Source: Synergistaceae bacterium
GTDB taxonomy: Bacteria; Synergistota; Synergistia; Synergistales; Aminobacteriaceae
NCBI GenBank assembly: GCA_017448795.1
Contig: JAFSKV010000045.1
Location: 1-50,742, forward strand
DNA length: 50,742 nucleotides
Reading direction: 5' to 3'
In this document: in pieces, positions 1-7,107 of the stretch
Position numbering within the stretch: the first letter of the stretch is position 1
Layout of the letters: each line of letters starts with the position of its first letter
Notes under the pieces: generated by a model
The model's input: only the letters and a program-made list of their open reading frames with translations
Told to the model about the DNA's origin: nothing
The model's database searches: none
Made by a program: the position numbers and the translations under genes

Positions 1-235
1 GCTGTCAGACAGGGAATATATCTGCCCTGAATGCGGGTCAGTGATGGACAGGGACAAGAACGCAGCAATAAACCTGCGTGAGTGTGTGAAGTACCGTACC
101 GCTGGCTAGGCGGGAAGGGGTTAAAAGGCCTCTGGACTGTCATACAAGCCTTAGTAGCTTACGCGAAAAGGGACAGGATGAACGAGGAATATTCTAGAAG
201 TGTGGATAATACGTTATCGCACTTTTTAGTAGCAG
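1..235 (+). mobile_element. Right end of an IS200/IS605-type TnpB element (partial, copy 1)
   Basis: The stretch holds the last 35 codons of a tnpB gene and about 126 nt of non-coding right end. It is nearly identical in reverse orientation to 20581-20817, where a full copy sits. The match stops sharply at AGTAGCAG (ending at 235), which I take as the element boundary; beyond it the two flanks differ. A hairpin at 198-224 (AAGTG pairing with CACTT, inner GATAA with TTATC, TACG loop) followed by Ts resembles the subterminal hairpin of IS605 right ends. The left part lies outside the window. Confidence 0.85.
2..109 (+). CDS. tnpB: TnpB RNA-guided nuclease, C-terminal fragment (5' end outside window)
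   Basis: The 35 visible residues contain the second half of the zinc finger (CPEC) and the third RuvC acidic residue in MDRDKNAAIN, as in the full copy at 20693-21853. TnpB is an RNA-guided DNA nuclease that cuts the empty donor site and so promotes retention of IS200/IS605 elements. Compared with the full copy the reading frame ends five codons early, because a CAG codon there is TAG here (107-109). The lost tail lies beyond the catalytic residues, so activity need not be lost. Whether the upstream part is intact cannot be seen. Confidence 0.85.
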   Translation: MSDREYICPECGSVMDRDKNAAINLRECVKYRTAG

Positions 236-245
236 AGAATGATTA
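110..245 (+). ncRNA. Putative omegaRNA scaffold and guide region of TnpB copy 1
   Basis: In TnpB systems the guide RNA (omegaRNA/reRNA) is made from the element's right end and its guide is the sequence just past the element boundary. Here the conserved non-coding right end runs to 235. The guide would therefore start at 236 and read AGAATGATTA and then the fliY start codon. The region is conserved in the second copy except for a few bases, including an altered hairpin stem that still pairs. The RNA itself is inferred, not shown. Confidence 0.6.
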
Positions 246-1304
246 ATGCCTGATGATTTGCTGAGTCCCGATGAGATTAACGCCCTTCTTTCAGGCGGGG
301 GAGATTTCGGGGACGTTGACGAGATTTCAGACTCTGACGCTGAACAGCTCGCAAAGGTTGCTGACACGTTCGCGAATGCCGAAAACAGCGTAATCAACAT
401 GCTTGCCGGGAAGAACGTAACAACCAGCGTGGGAAGCCCGGAAGTCATGACACAGCAGGAGTTCTCCGGGAAATTCGCGGAGCTTCCGTTCTTGTTCTCG
501 ACGACATTCGGGGGGCTTGATGACCGTCCTGTTACGCTTGTTGTCGACCAGAAAGGAGCGTTGACTCTCGCGGATCTCATGATGGGCGGGGGCGGGGCTG
601 ATGTCCCGGAGCCGAGCGATCTCTACTGGAACGCCGCGCAGGAAGGACTGAGCCAGGTTGTAGGGTCAGCATTCACGAGCCTTGCGGGGCTTCTTGCCGG
701 AAAACGTCTCATGCCTGAGAACACGACTTCTGCGTTGGGCGAGGATGACTGGCGGGCATTGTCTCTTGAGCCTGCCGACAAAAAGATTTGGTGCAGCCCC
801 GTTAATGTGGTGATTGACGGACTGAAGCCGTTCAACATCTGGACATGCCTGACGCTGGACAACGCGCTTGACATAGCCGGATTCATGCGTGATGCCCTCG
901 AAGGGAAACAGCCCCAGTCCCAGGCATCGAACAATAACCCTATGGGAGGCGGAAATATGGGAGGAGGACGACAGAACGCAGGCCCGGCGGTTGACGTGAG
1001 GCCCGCGGCATTCCAGCCGTTGGGAGGAACTGGAGGAGGAGGCGCACCCAGTCCGATTGACCTGATCGCGGATATTCCCGTCCGTGTTACGGTTGAACTC
1101 GGCAAGGCAAGAAAGAGTGTCTCGGAGATTCTCGCGCTTACGGCGGGGGCTGTGGTCGAACTGGACAAGATGGCAGGCGAACCTGTCGACATCCTCGTGA
1201 ACGGCAAGCTGATTGCTCACGGTGAAGTTGTCGTGATTGATGAGAATTTCGGCGTGAGGATAACGGACATCATACCGGGCGGGACGGCAAGGGCAGCCTC
1301 ATAA
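246..1304 (+). CDS. fliY: Flagellar motor switch protein FliY/FliN
   Basis: This is a component of the cytoplasmic C-ring that receives CheY-P and sets rotation direction. The N-terminus carries the short FliM/FliY-type CheY-binding motif DLLSPDEINALLSG (residues 4-17). A CheC/FliM-middle-like domain follows (about 40-230), then a Gly/Asn-rich linker, and a C-terminal FliN (SpoA) domain from about residue 270. With 352 residues it is a FliY-type protein rather than a short FliN. The ATG lies only 10 nt past the TnpB element boundary, and no good ribosome-binding site is visible in that gap. It heads fliY-cheY-fliO-fliP-fliQ-fliR-flhB. Synteny suggests fliM was upstream, outside the window. 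Confidence 0.93.
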   Translation: MPDDLLSPDEINALLSGGGDFGDVDEISDSDAEQLAKVADTFANAENSVINMLAGKNVTTSVGSPEVMTQQEFSGKFAELPFLFSTTFGGLDDRPVTLVVDQKGALTLADLMMGGGGADVPEPSDLYWNAAQEGLSQVVGSAFTSLAGLLAGKRLMPENTTSALGEDDWRALSLEPADKKIWCSPVNVVIDGLKPFNIWTCLTLDNALDIAGFMRDALEGKQPQSQASNNNPMGGGNMGGGRQNAGPAVDVRPAAFQPLGGTGGGGAPSPIDLIADIPVRVTVELGKARKSVSEILALTAGAVVELDKMAGEPVDILVNGKLIAHGEVVVIDENFGVRITDIIPGGTARAAS

Positions 1305-1319
1305 AATTACCATGATTCA

Positions 1320-1328
1320 TGTTATAAT
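1320..1328 (+). promoter_or_regulatory. Putative extended -10 promoter for cheY
   Basis: TGT-TATAAT, a full consensus -10 with the extended TGn, lies 48 nt before the cheY ATG. The -35 region is poor. It may give cheY-fliO-flhB a promoter independent of fliY. Confidence 0.5.
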
Positions 1329-1376
1329 GCAGTAAATTTCCAGACAACACAATTCATTATTGAGGGAGAGTTTCGG

Positions 1377-1739
1377 ATGGGCAAGAAAGTTTTGATAGTC
1401 GACGACGCGGCATTCATGCGTATGATGCTGAAGGATATTCTCACGAAGAATGACTTTGAGGTCGTCGCAGAAGCTGAGAACGGCAAGGCAGGTGTCGCGG
1501 CCTTCCAGAAATACAAGCCCGACATCATCACAATGGACATAACCATGCCGGAAATGAATGGTATAGACGCGGTGAAGGCAATCAAGGCACTAGACCCAAG
1601 CGTGAAAGTCGTAATGGTCTCGGCAATGGGTCAGCAGCCAATGGTCATAGAGGCAATCCAGGCAGGAGCAAATGATTTCATCGTCAAGCCCTTCCAGCCT
1701 GAGCGCGTAATTGAAGCCATCACAAAGGTGCTGTCATAA
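1377..1739 (+). CDS. cheY: Chemotaxis response regulator CheY
   Basis: A stand-alone receiver domain of 120 residues. The acidic pocket is D9-D10, the phosphoacceptor is D54 in ITMDITMPEMNG, with S82 and K104 at the conserved Thr/Ser and Lys positions. Phospho-CheY binds FliY/FliM at the flagellar switch. A GGGAGAG ribosome-binding site precedes the ATG. It sits between fliY and fliO, a common arrangement in fliY-type flagellar operons. Its stop overlaps the apparent fliO start. Confidence 0.96.
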   Translation: MGKKVLIVDDAAFMRMMLKDILTKNDFEVVAEAENGKAGVAAFQKYKPDIITMDITMPEMNGIDAVKAIKALDPSVKVVMVSAMGQQPMVIEAIQAGANDFIVKPFQPERVIEAITKVLS

Positions 1740-2026
1740 TACAGGAAGCGAGCCTCACAGCCTATCTTACACGGGCTGTCATCGCGTTAATCTTCATGGC
1801 CTTGTGCGCGTTTGTCCTCACACGTTACTTCAGGAAGAACAACCCCAACGCAAAAGGTTCACGGAATGTTGAAGTCATCACGTCCCTGCGCTTAAGTGCC
1901 AGGGATATATTTTTAGTCATACACTGCGGGCCTGACGTTATCGCGTTCACTGCCGGGCCTCAAGGGTCATGCCTTATGGGGAGATGGAGCTATGAGGAAT
2001 GGAAGAAGTCTCAGGAGGACAGCTAG
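1736..2026 (+). CDS. fliO: Flagellar biosynthesis protein FliO, apparent ATA start
   Basis: A small protein of the flagellar type III export gate, needed for FliP assembly. If the first ATG (1796) is used, the single membrane helix is cut in half. In frame upstream the sequence reads IIQEASLTAYLTRAVIALIF, which restores the helix and a normal FliO length of about 96 residues. The open frame upstream has no ATG, GTG or TTG. The best candidate is ATA at 1736, overlapping the cheY stop, with AAAGGTG placed 5 nt before it. After the helix comes a basic cytoplasmic segment (RYFRKNN) and a FliO-like SLRLSARD stretch. The assignment is by position and topology; the start is inferred. Confidence 0.7.
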   Translation: MIQEASLTAYLTRAVIALIFMALCAFVLTRYFRKNNPNAKGSRNVEVITSLRLSARDIFLVIHCGPDVIAFTAGPQGSCLMGRWSYEEWKKSQEDS

Positions 2027-2813
2027 AATCCTCGCGCCTGTGATGATACTGCTTGTGCTTTTGCTTCACGGCGTGTCATCCGGGGCAGTGCTGAATCCTC
2101 CAAGAGCCCCCGAACTTTCCGGGACAATCCCGCTTCCGTCAATCACACTCGGACTCGGCCAGGCAGATTCACCGAGGGACGTTGCGCTGACGCTCCAGAT
2201 TCTTGCGCTGATGACCGTGCTTAGTCTCGCGCCCGCAATTCTCCTCATGGTTACGAGCTTCACACGGATAATCATCGTCGTAGGCTTCGTGCAAAGGGCA
2301 ATAGGCCTCCAGCAGTCCCCGCCCCAGCAAGTCATAGCAGGACTCTCGCTCTTCCTCACAATGTTCACCATGTACCCGACTTGGACTCAGGTCTACGAGA
2401 ACGGACTCAATCCCTACTTGTCCGGGAATATCACGGCGGCTCAGGCGTGGGACAGGTCAATTGAGCCTGTGAGGACGTTCATGTTCCGCTACACGAGGGA
2501 GCAGGAATTATCGCTCATAATCTCGATGGCAGGTGCTGAACGCCCGGCGAATCAGTCAGAAGTCCCAACAAGAATATTGATACCCGCGTTCATGCTGAGT
2601 GAGATGAAGACGGCCTTCCAGATGGGAGTCGTGATATACATTCCTTTCTTGGTCGTGGATATGGTGGTGTCGAGCGTCCTTCTTGCTATGGGTATGATGA
2701 TGCTTCCGCCTATGATGATTTCGCTCCCGTTCAAGCTCCTGCTGTTCGTCATGGCCGACGGGTGGAATCTCGTTGTGATGAGCGTACTAAAGAGCTTCAC
2801 GAATGTACCCTAG
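1992..2813 (+). CDS. fliP: Flagellar type III export gate protein FliP
   Basis: Core membrane protein of the flagellar export gate (FliP5-FliQ4-FliR1). The 273 residues begin with a signal-like helix (about 12-32). The conserved FliP block follows: LTLQILALMTVLSLAPAILL, then MVTSFTRIIIV, QSPPQQVIAGL and the C-terminal RILIPAFMLSEMKTAFQMG. The start overlaps the end of fliO by 35 nt and has GGAG upstream; a later ATG near 2044 would remove part of the signal sequence. fliQ follows 15 nt downstream. Confidence 0.95.
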   Translation: MRNGRSLRRTARILAPVMILLVLLLHGVSSGAVLNPPRAPELSGTIPLPSITLGLGQADSPRDVALTLQILALMTVLSLAPAILLMVTSFTRIIIVVGFVQRAIGLQQSPPQQVIAGLSLFLTMFTMYPTWTQVYENGLNPYLSGNITAAQAWDRSIEPVRTFMFRYTREQELSLIISMAGAERPANQSEVPTRILIPAFMLSEMKTAFQMGVVIYIPFLVVDMVVSSVLLAMGMMMLPPMMISLPFKLLLFVMADGWNLVVMSVLKSFTNVP

Positions 2814-2828
2814 AAGGAGTGAGAGTGA

Positions 2829-3107
2829 ATGAACACAGTAACAACCCTGAGCCTTCCCGACATAATGACGGGCGCAATCTGGACGATGATTAGCGTTACG
2901 CTGCCGATTCTCCTCGTGGCAATGATCATCGGGCTGTTCATAGGAATCTTGCAGACAGCGACATCGATTCAGGAGCAGACGCTGATATTCATACCGAAGA
3001 TTCTGGCGGTGTTCCTGTGCATCGTGCTGCTGTCGCCGTGGATAGGGCAGAGGATGCTCGTCATGACACGGGAAATTTTGGGACAGCTCGAACGCTTCAT
3101 CAACTGA
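2829..3107 (+). CDS. fliQ: Flagellar type III export gate protein FliQ
   Basis: A 92-residue protein with two membrane helices, typical in length and topology for FliQ. The helical hairpin contains the family motif ATSIQEQTLIFIPKI. It assembles with FliP and FliR into the export-gate complex. A strong AGAAGGAG site lies 9-10 nt before the ATG. fliR starts 4 nt after its stop, so translation is probably coupled. Confidence 0.95.
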   Translation: MNTVTTLSLPDIMTGAIWTMISVTLPILLVAMIIGLFIGILQTATSIQEQTLIFIPKILAVFLCIVLLSPWIGQRMLVMTREILGQLERFIN

Positions 3108-3111
3108 CTTA

Positions 3112-3909
3112 ATGCGCGGCCTAGAATTACCCTCACAGCTCCTAGCTGTATACATGTTGTTGCACCTGCGGTATATAGGACTCGTATTCAGTTCCCCCGT
3201 CTTCACGTCAACCATGCCCCCGACACCATACAGGTATCTTTTCGCGGTCATGCTCACAGTCTGCTCAATCGGAATCATCAAGACTGAGGAAATCCCCATG
3301 ATCTACTTTGACGAGGTGATATTCATTGCCGCCGTCTGCGTACGTGAGCTGCTTATCGGAATCGCTCTCGGATTCATCGCCGCCCTGCCGCTGTACGCGC
3401 TCCGAGTCGCAGGCGAACAGACCGGGACGACAATCGGCTTCTCGATGGCTCAGGTGATGGATCCGTCAACACAGAGTGAGACATCAATTCTAGGACAGCT
3501 CAACTTCTTTGTGGCAATGTGGTTCTATTTCCGCTGGAACGGCCATTTGCTCATGGTTCAGGCACTTGTTGAGACCCTGAAACTTGTACCCCCCGGCCAA
3601 ATCTCACTTTTTCCGGCAGGAGACTTACAGCTAGGGACGTGGCTTCAGTCTCTCTTCACGCTGGCCATGAGGATGGTTATACCGTTCTATTGCGCGCTGG
3701 TTTTATCGGATGTCGGACTCGGATTTTTGGCGCGGACTGTACCCCAGATGAATATCTTTGTCGTAGGACTCCCCGTAAAGGTCATGCTGGGATTCATGGT
3801 GCTTGCCGCTGTAGTCCCCCTGATGATGGACTTGATACACGCTAATTTCGAGCACTGGATAGAGTTTGCGTTGAGCGTGCTGCGAATGTGGAGGCCTCTC
3901 AATGGCTGA
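3112..3909 (+). CDS. fliR: Flagellar type III export gate protein FliR
   Basis: A 265-residue polytopic membrane protein and the single FliR subunit of the export gate. It carries FliR landmarks such as LRVAGEQTGTTIGFSMAQVMDP in its middle part, preceded by RELLIGIALGF. The last 8 nt overlap the start of flhB, indicating coupling; in some bacteria FliR and FlhB are fused. The spacing to fliQ leaves little room for a separate ribosome-binding site. Confidence 0.95.
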   Translation: MRGLELPSQLLAVYMLLHLRYIGLVFSSPVFTSTMPPTPYRYLFAVMLTVCSIGIIKTEEIPMIYFDEVIFIAAVCVRELLIGIALGFIAALPLYALRVAGEQTGTTIGFSMAQVMDPSTQSETSILGQLNFFVAMWFYFRWNGHLLMVQALVETLKLVPPGQISLFPAGDLQLGTWLQSLFTLAMRMVIPFYCALVLSDVGLGFLARTVPQMNIFVVGLPVKVMLGFMVLAAVVPLMMDLIHANFEHWIEFALSVLRMWRPLNG

Positions 3910-4963
3910 GGAACGCACAGAGGAAGCTACCCCCCACAAGCGCGAGAAAGTCCGCGAGGAAGGCCGTGTGTGTGTCAGCAAAGACATCAACGCAGCGGCG
4001 GCAATCATAACGGCACTGCTTGCGATTGCGCTGCTTGGTACGTCAATCTGGCGGACTCTTACGGGAATGATTCAGTTCATGTTCCGAGCGATTGGAGACA
4101 GGGCGATACTTCAAGACGGCTGGTTTTCGTGGGTGTCGTGGGAGGCCTTGAAGGATTACTTCGCGGCGTGGCTTCCGCTGGGGGGGCTTGTGGTGCTTTT
4201 CGCGACTTCAGCGGTTATTGCCCAGGTTGGTTTTGCGTTCACGGGTGAACCGTTTGTGCCGAAATTCGACCGCCTGAATCCATTTACGGGCATGAAGAAG
4301 ATTATCTCGATGCGCTCATGTGTGGAACTGCTGAAGGGGCTGCTCAAGTCAGCAATATTCGCCGTCATGATCTACAACGCGATACGCAGCTACCTTCCTG
4401 TGTCGTCAAAAACAATGCAGATGCCGCTTGAGCTTGGGAGCCGGCAATTTTGGGACATGCTTTGGACGCTGGCAATGAGGCTCGCGCTTATGTTAATGGT
4501 GATGGCGTTTGCTGACTATGCCTATCAGAAGTGGGAATTTGAGAACTCAATCAAGATGAGCAAGAAGGAAGTCAAGGATGAGTACAAGCAGATGGAGGGA
4601 GACCCGCAGGTCAAGCAGAAAATCCGTCAGAAGCAAAGGGAGATGGCACGCAATAGAATGATGGCTGATGTCCCAAAAGCCGACGTGGTAATCACGAACC
4701 CTACACACATAGCTGTTGCTGTCCAGTACGAGCGGGGGATAATGGGTGCGCCTCAGATTATCGCGAAGGGTGCGGATTATCTTGCGCAGAGAATCCGTGA
4801 GATTGCCACGAACAACCTTATACCTGTAATCGAGAACAAGCCGCTTGCATGGGCACTGTATGAGAATGTTGAAGTAGGCGAGGAAATCCCGGAGGACTTC
4901 TACAGGGGAGTCGCTGAGGTGCTGGCGTTCGTGTACAGGCTGAAGGGGCAGGCCTCACGCTGA
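3902..4963 (+). CDS. flhB: Flagellar export switch protein FlhB
   Basis: Controls the substrate switch of flagellar export from rod/hook to filament. The N-terminus (EERTEEATPHKREKVREEG) is the classic FlhB start. Four membrane helices follow, then the cytoplasmic domain. The autocleavage motif NPTH is at residues 266-269, within VITNPTHIAVAVQYERG. Total length is 353. It is the last gene of this block. flhA, often next, is absent; the following gene is convergent. Confidence 0.96.
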   Translation: MAEERTEEATPHKREKVREEGRVCVSKDINAAAAIITALLAIALLGTSIWRTLTGMIQFMFRAIGDRAILQDGWFSWVSWEALKDYFAAWLPLGGLVVLFATSAVIAQVGFAFTGEPFVPKFDRLNPFTGMKKIISMRSCVELLKGLLKSAIFAVMIYNAIRSYLPVSSKTMQMPLELGSRQFWDMLWTLAMRLALMLMVMAFADYAYQKWEFENSIKMSKKEVKDEYKQMEGDPQVKQKIRQKQREMARNRMMADVPKADVVITNPTHIAVAVQYERGIMGAPQIIAKGADYLAQRIREIATNNLIPVIENKPLAWALYENVEVGEEIPEDFYRGVAEVLAFVYRLKGQASR

Positions 4964-4977
4964 AATGAAACCTGCCC
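4945..4977. terminator. Hairpin between convergent flhB and glycosyltransferase genes
   Basis: GGGCAGG (4946-4952) pairs perfectly with CCTGCCC (4971-4977) across the flhB stop codon, loop about 18 nt. No T-tract follows on either strand, so a Rho-independent terminator role is uncertain. It is the only palindrome in the 25-nt gap between the two convergent genes. Confidence 0.35.
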
Positions 4978-4988
4978 GCAAGGAAGCC

Positions 4989-6491
4989 CTACCTGCGTTT
5001 CCGCCCGTACATGACGTACCTTCCAGTGCTGTCCGTTCCGCTGTGGAGAAGGTCATAGTTCGCCTCAAGATACCCGGCAATCTCCGCGCTTCTTCCAGTC
5101 TCCGGGAAAATTTCGCCTCTGTCTTTCGGGTACACGGCAACAACCACGTCATTCACCCCGCTCAGGATTGAGGAGATATACGCCTCTGTGGGAGCGGAAA
5201 AATCCCCGAAGCTGCCCAGCACGTAGAAGTATTTTTCCTGCGGGATGACCCCGAATCTCTCGTAGAACTCCGCCCGGTTTCCCGTAACAAGCACCCTCTC
5301 ATTCTCACTGTGATACGGCTCGTTGCGACTCACGAACTCGTCCATGCGCATGAATTTCCGCCCGGCAAGCTCCTTCACCCAGTCAGGAATCTTCACGCCA
5401 GCCAAAACCCCCGCAACCATCACCGCAACAACAGCAAGCCTGAATCTTCCCGGCCTCACCTTCAGCGCGAGCCACAACGCCGCCGGAACGCAGAACGGCG
5501 CGAGGGACTCGTAGTAATGCCCGAAATTCCTCCCTGACAGCGCAACGCCCGCAAACGTCATGGCCAGCATCGCGGAATAGTACGCAGTCAGCCGGGACTT
5601 TCCCCAACGTCTCACGACAACCGCGCAAGAGGCCGCCACAAAAACCACCATCGCATACGCCGGGGCGGAAACCTGAATCTCCCCGCCAGGCATGAACGCC
5701 CCCAGCATCCTCCGCCCGAACGTAGCAGCGAAATTCCCGGTCTCAGGAACATTCAGGTACATGAAGTTGTAGCCGAACATCCCGAACGCGACATCACTCA
5801 CAGCGTCATTCATCACCGCGTAAACCACGGCAGGCATGACCCCCGCGAGCACTCCCAGAATCCCGGCAATGACATTCCCCGCAAGCCTCACGAGATCCCC
5901 GCGCTTCAGAAGCTCATACCCGGCAACAAGCGCAATTCCTCCCCACATCATTGCAATGTTAGCCTGAAAGCACAGCACTATTCCGACAAGAACCCCCTGA
6001 ATGAACATGTGAAGGCACGAGAATTTCCCGCCGTCTTTCACGAGGACATAAACGCCCAATATCTGGAACAATAACGCGTAATTCTCGGTCATGCCTCCCC
6101 TTGCGAAAGTCCCCCTGAACATTGCGAACACCAAGAATATCTGCGTCCCTATGAGCGGGGTTTTACCGCCAGCGAACCGCGACATGAGGGCATAAACCAC
6201 CCTTGCGCACAGGAACATGAACACGCACTCAATCACGAACAGCCCAAGAAGCGACTTGCCGTCAATGAGGACTCCCAGCGCGTTGATGAAATACAGGTAC
6301 AATCCCTTGTGGTCGAATATATCACGGTACATGACTTTTCCCGCTGCCATTGCCCGCCCCATCACACGGAAGACCGCCGGGTCTGTGTTCATTGTGTCAT
6401 ACAGCGGTGATGAGTTGGCGCACAGAATCATCATTGCCACAACATAAGCGAACATTGCGAGGTTTACGTGGAAGTTTGCTGACTTACGCAT
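4989..6491 (-). CDS. Polytopic membrane glycosyltransferase (GT-C fold, PMT/ArnT-like)
   Basis: A 500-residue protein with about ten or more hydrophobic helices and a soluble C-terminal domain (about 385-500). The first periplasmic loop carries an acidic residue in NTDPAVF (D37) and then DIFDHKG (57-63), the pattern of GT-C enzymes that use polyprenyl-phosphate sugars. It probably decorates an exported glycan or protein; the substrate is unknown. Its start overlaps by 8 nt the stop of the upstream glycosyltransferase fragment. The soluble C-terminal part resembles nothing I recognise. Confidence 0.7.
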   Translation of the reverse strand: MRKSANFHVNLAMFAYVVAMMILCANSSPLYDTMNTDPAVFRVMGRAMAAGKVMYRDIFDHKGLYLYFINALGVLIDGKSLLGLFVIECVFMFLCARVVYALMSRFAGGKTPLIGTQIFLVFAMFRGTFARGGMTENYALLFQILGVYVLVKDGGKFSCLHMFIQGVLVGIVLCFQANIAMMWGGIALVAGYELLKRGDLVRLAGNVIAGILGVLAGVMPAVVYAVMNDAVSDVAFGMFGYNFMYLNVPETGNFAATFGRRMLGAFMPGGEIQVSAPAYAMVVFVAASCAVVVRRWGKSRLTAYYSAMLAMTFAGVALSGRNFGHYYESLAPFCVPAALWLALKVRPGRFRLAVVAVMVAGVLAGVKIPDWVKELAGRKFMRMDEFVSRNEPYHSENERVLVTGNRAEFYERFGVIPQEKYFYVLGSFGDFSAPTEAYISSILSGVNDVVVAVYPKDRGEIFPETGRSAEIAGYLEANYDLLHSGTDSTGRYVMYGRKRR

Positions 6492-7065
6492 TCTTCATGT
6501 CCCTCCTGAAACGCAGAAAATCCCTCACTGCCTGAATGCCGATCTTGAATATCTTGCGGAAGTTGATTGAGTTCGTCCCGGCCTGGCGGGGTCTGAACGT
6601 GATTTCGCGGAATGTGATTCTCTCGTGGAAGCGTGCGAAGTATGCGGTGAGCATGACGTTGGGAATGTTGTAGTTTCCGGGGATGCGGGGAAGGTATTTC
6701 GCGAGGAGGGAGGCCTTCATGAGCCTGAAGGGGCAGTTAGCGTCCGGGACTTTCACGCCAAACATCACACGCAGTATCAAGCACAGCACCCATTCGACGA
6801 ATTTCCGCGCCGCCCCGTCCTTCCTGTGTGGCCTCATTCCGAGTATCGCGTCGTAATCATGCCTCATCTCCCAGAACGCGGGGAATTCCTCCGGGTTTGT
6901 CTGGCCGTCCGAGTCTGTCTGGAAAACGTAATCCGCTCCGTGTGTGATTGCGTACCTGTAGCCGTGAAGCAGTGCCGGGCCGTGTCCGCCGTTTGTCTTT
7001 GTGATGGGGATGATTGATGGGTTGTTGTGTGATATTTCCTGAACTATCCGGAAGGTGTCATCAGC
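6484..7065 (-). pseudogene. Family-2 glycosyltransferase lacking its N-terminus
   Basis: The frame encodes about 193 residues of a polyprenol-phosphate glycosyltransferase-like GT2: NGGHGPALLHGYRYA, FQTDSDGQTNPEEF (metal-binding DSD), and PFRLMKASLL. What is missing is the first third: the opening beta strand and most of the NDGS-type nucleotide site. The similarity begins at ADDTF, immediately past the T8 tract of the glyS terminator. No ATG, GTG or TTG exists in frame until ATG at 6865-6867, which would leave 127 residues without the DSD motif. I read it as a 5' deletion remnant. The frame happens to be open back to the glyS stop. Confidence 0.7.
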
Positions 7066-7098
7066 AAAAAAAATTGCTCCCCATATCTCAGAGGAGCA
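7066..7098 (-). terminator. Intrinsic terminator of the ilvA-glyS operon
   Basis: On the minus strand, 9 nt after the glyS stop, TGCTCCTC pairs with GGGGAGCA (8 bp, one G-T wobble, 8-nt loop), followed by ATTTTTTTT. This is a textbook Rho-independent terminator and also marks where the glycosyltransferase remnant begins. Confidence 0.85.
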
Positions 7099-7107
7099 TC
7101 CTTCATC

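Noticed and set aside
7066-7073. T8 run as a slippery frameshift site for the glycosyltransferase
   Set aside because: The run is the T-tract of the glyS terminator; a shift would still not supply the missing N-terminus.
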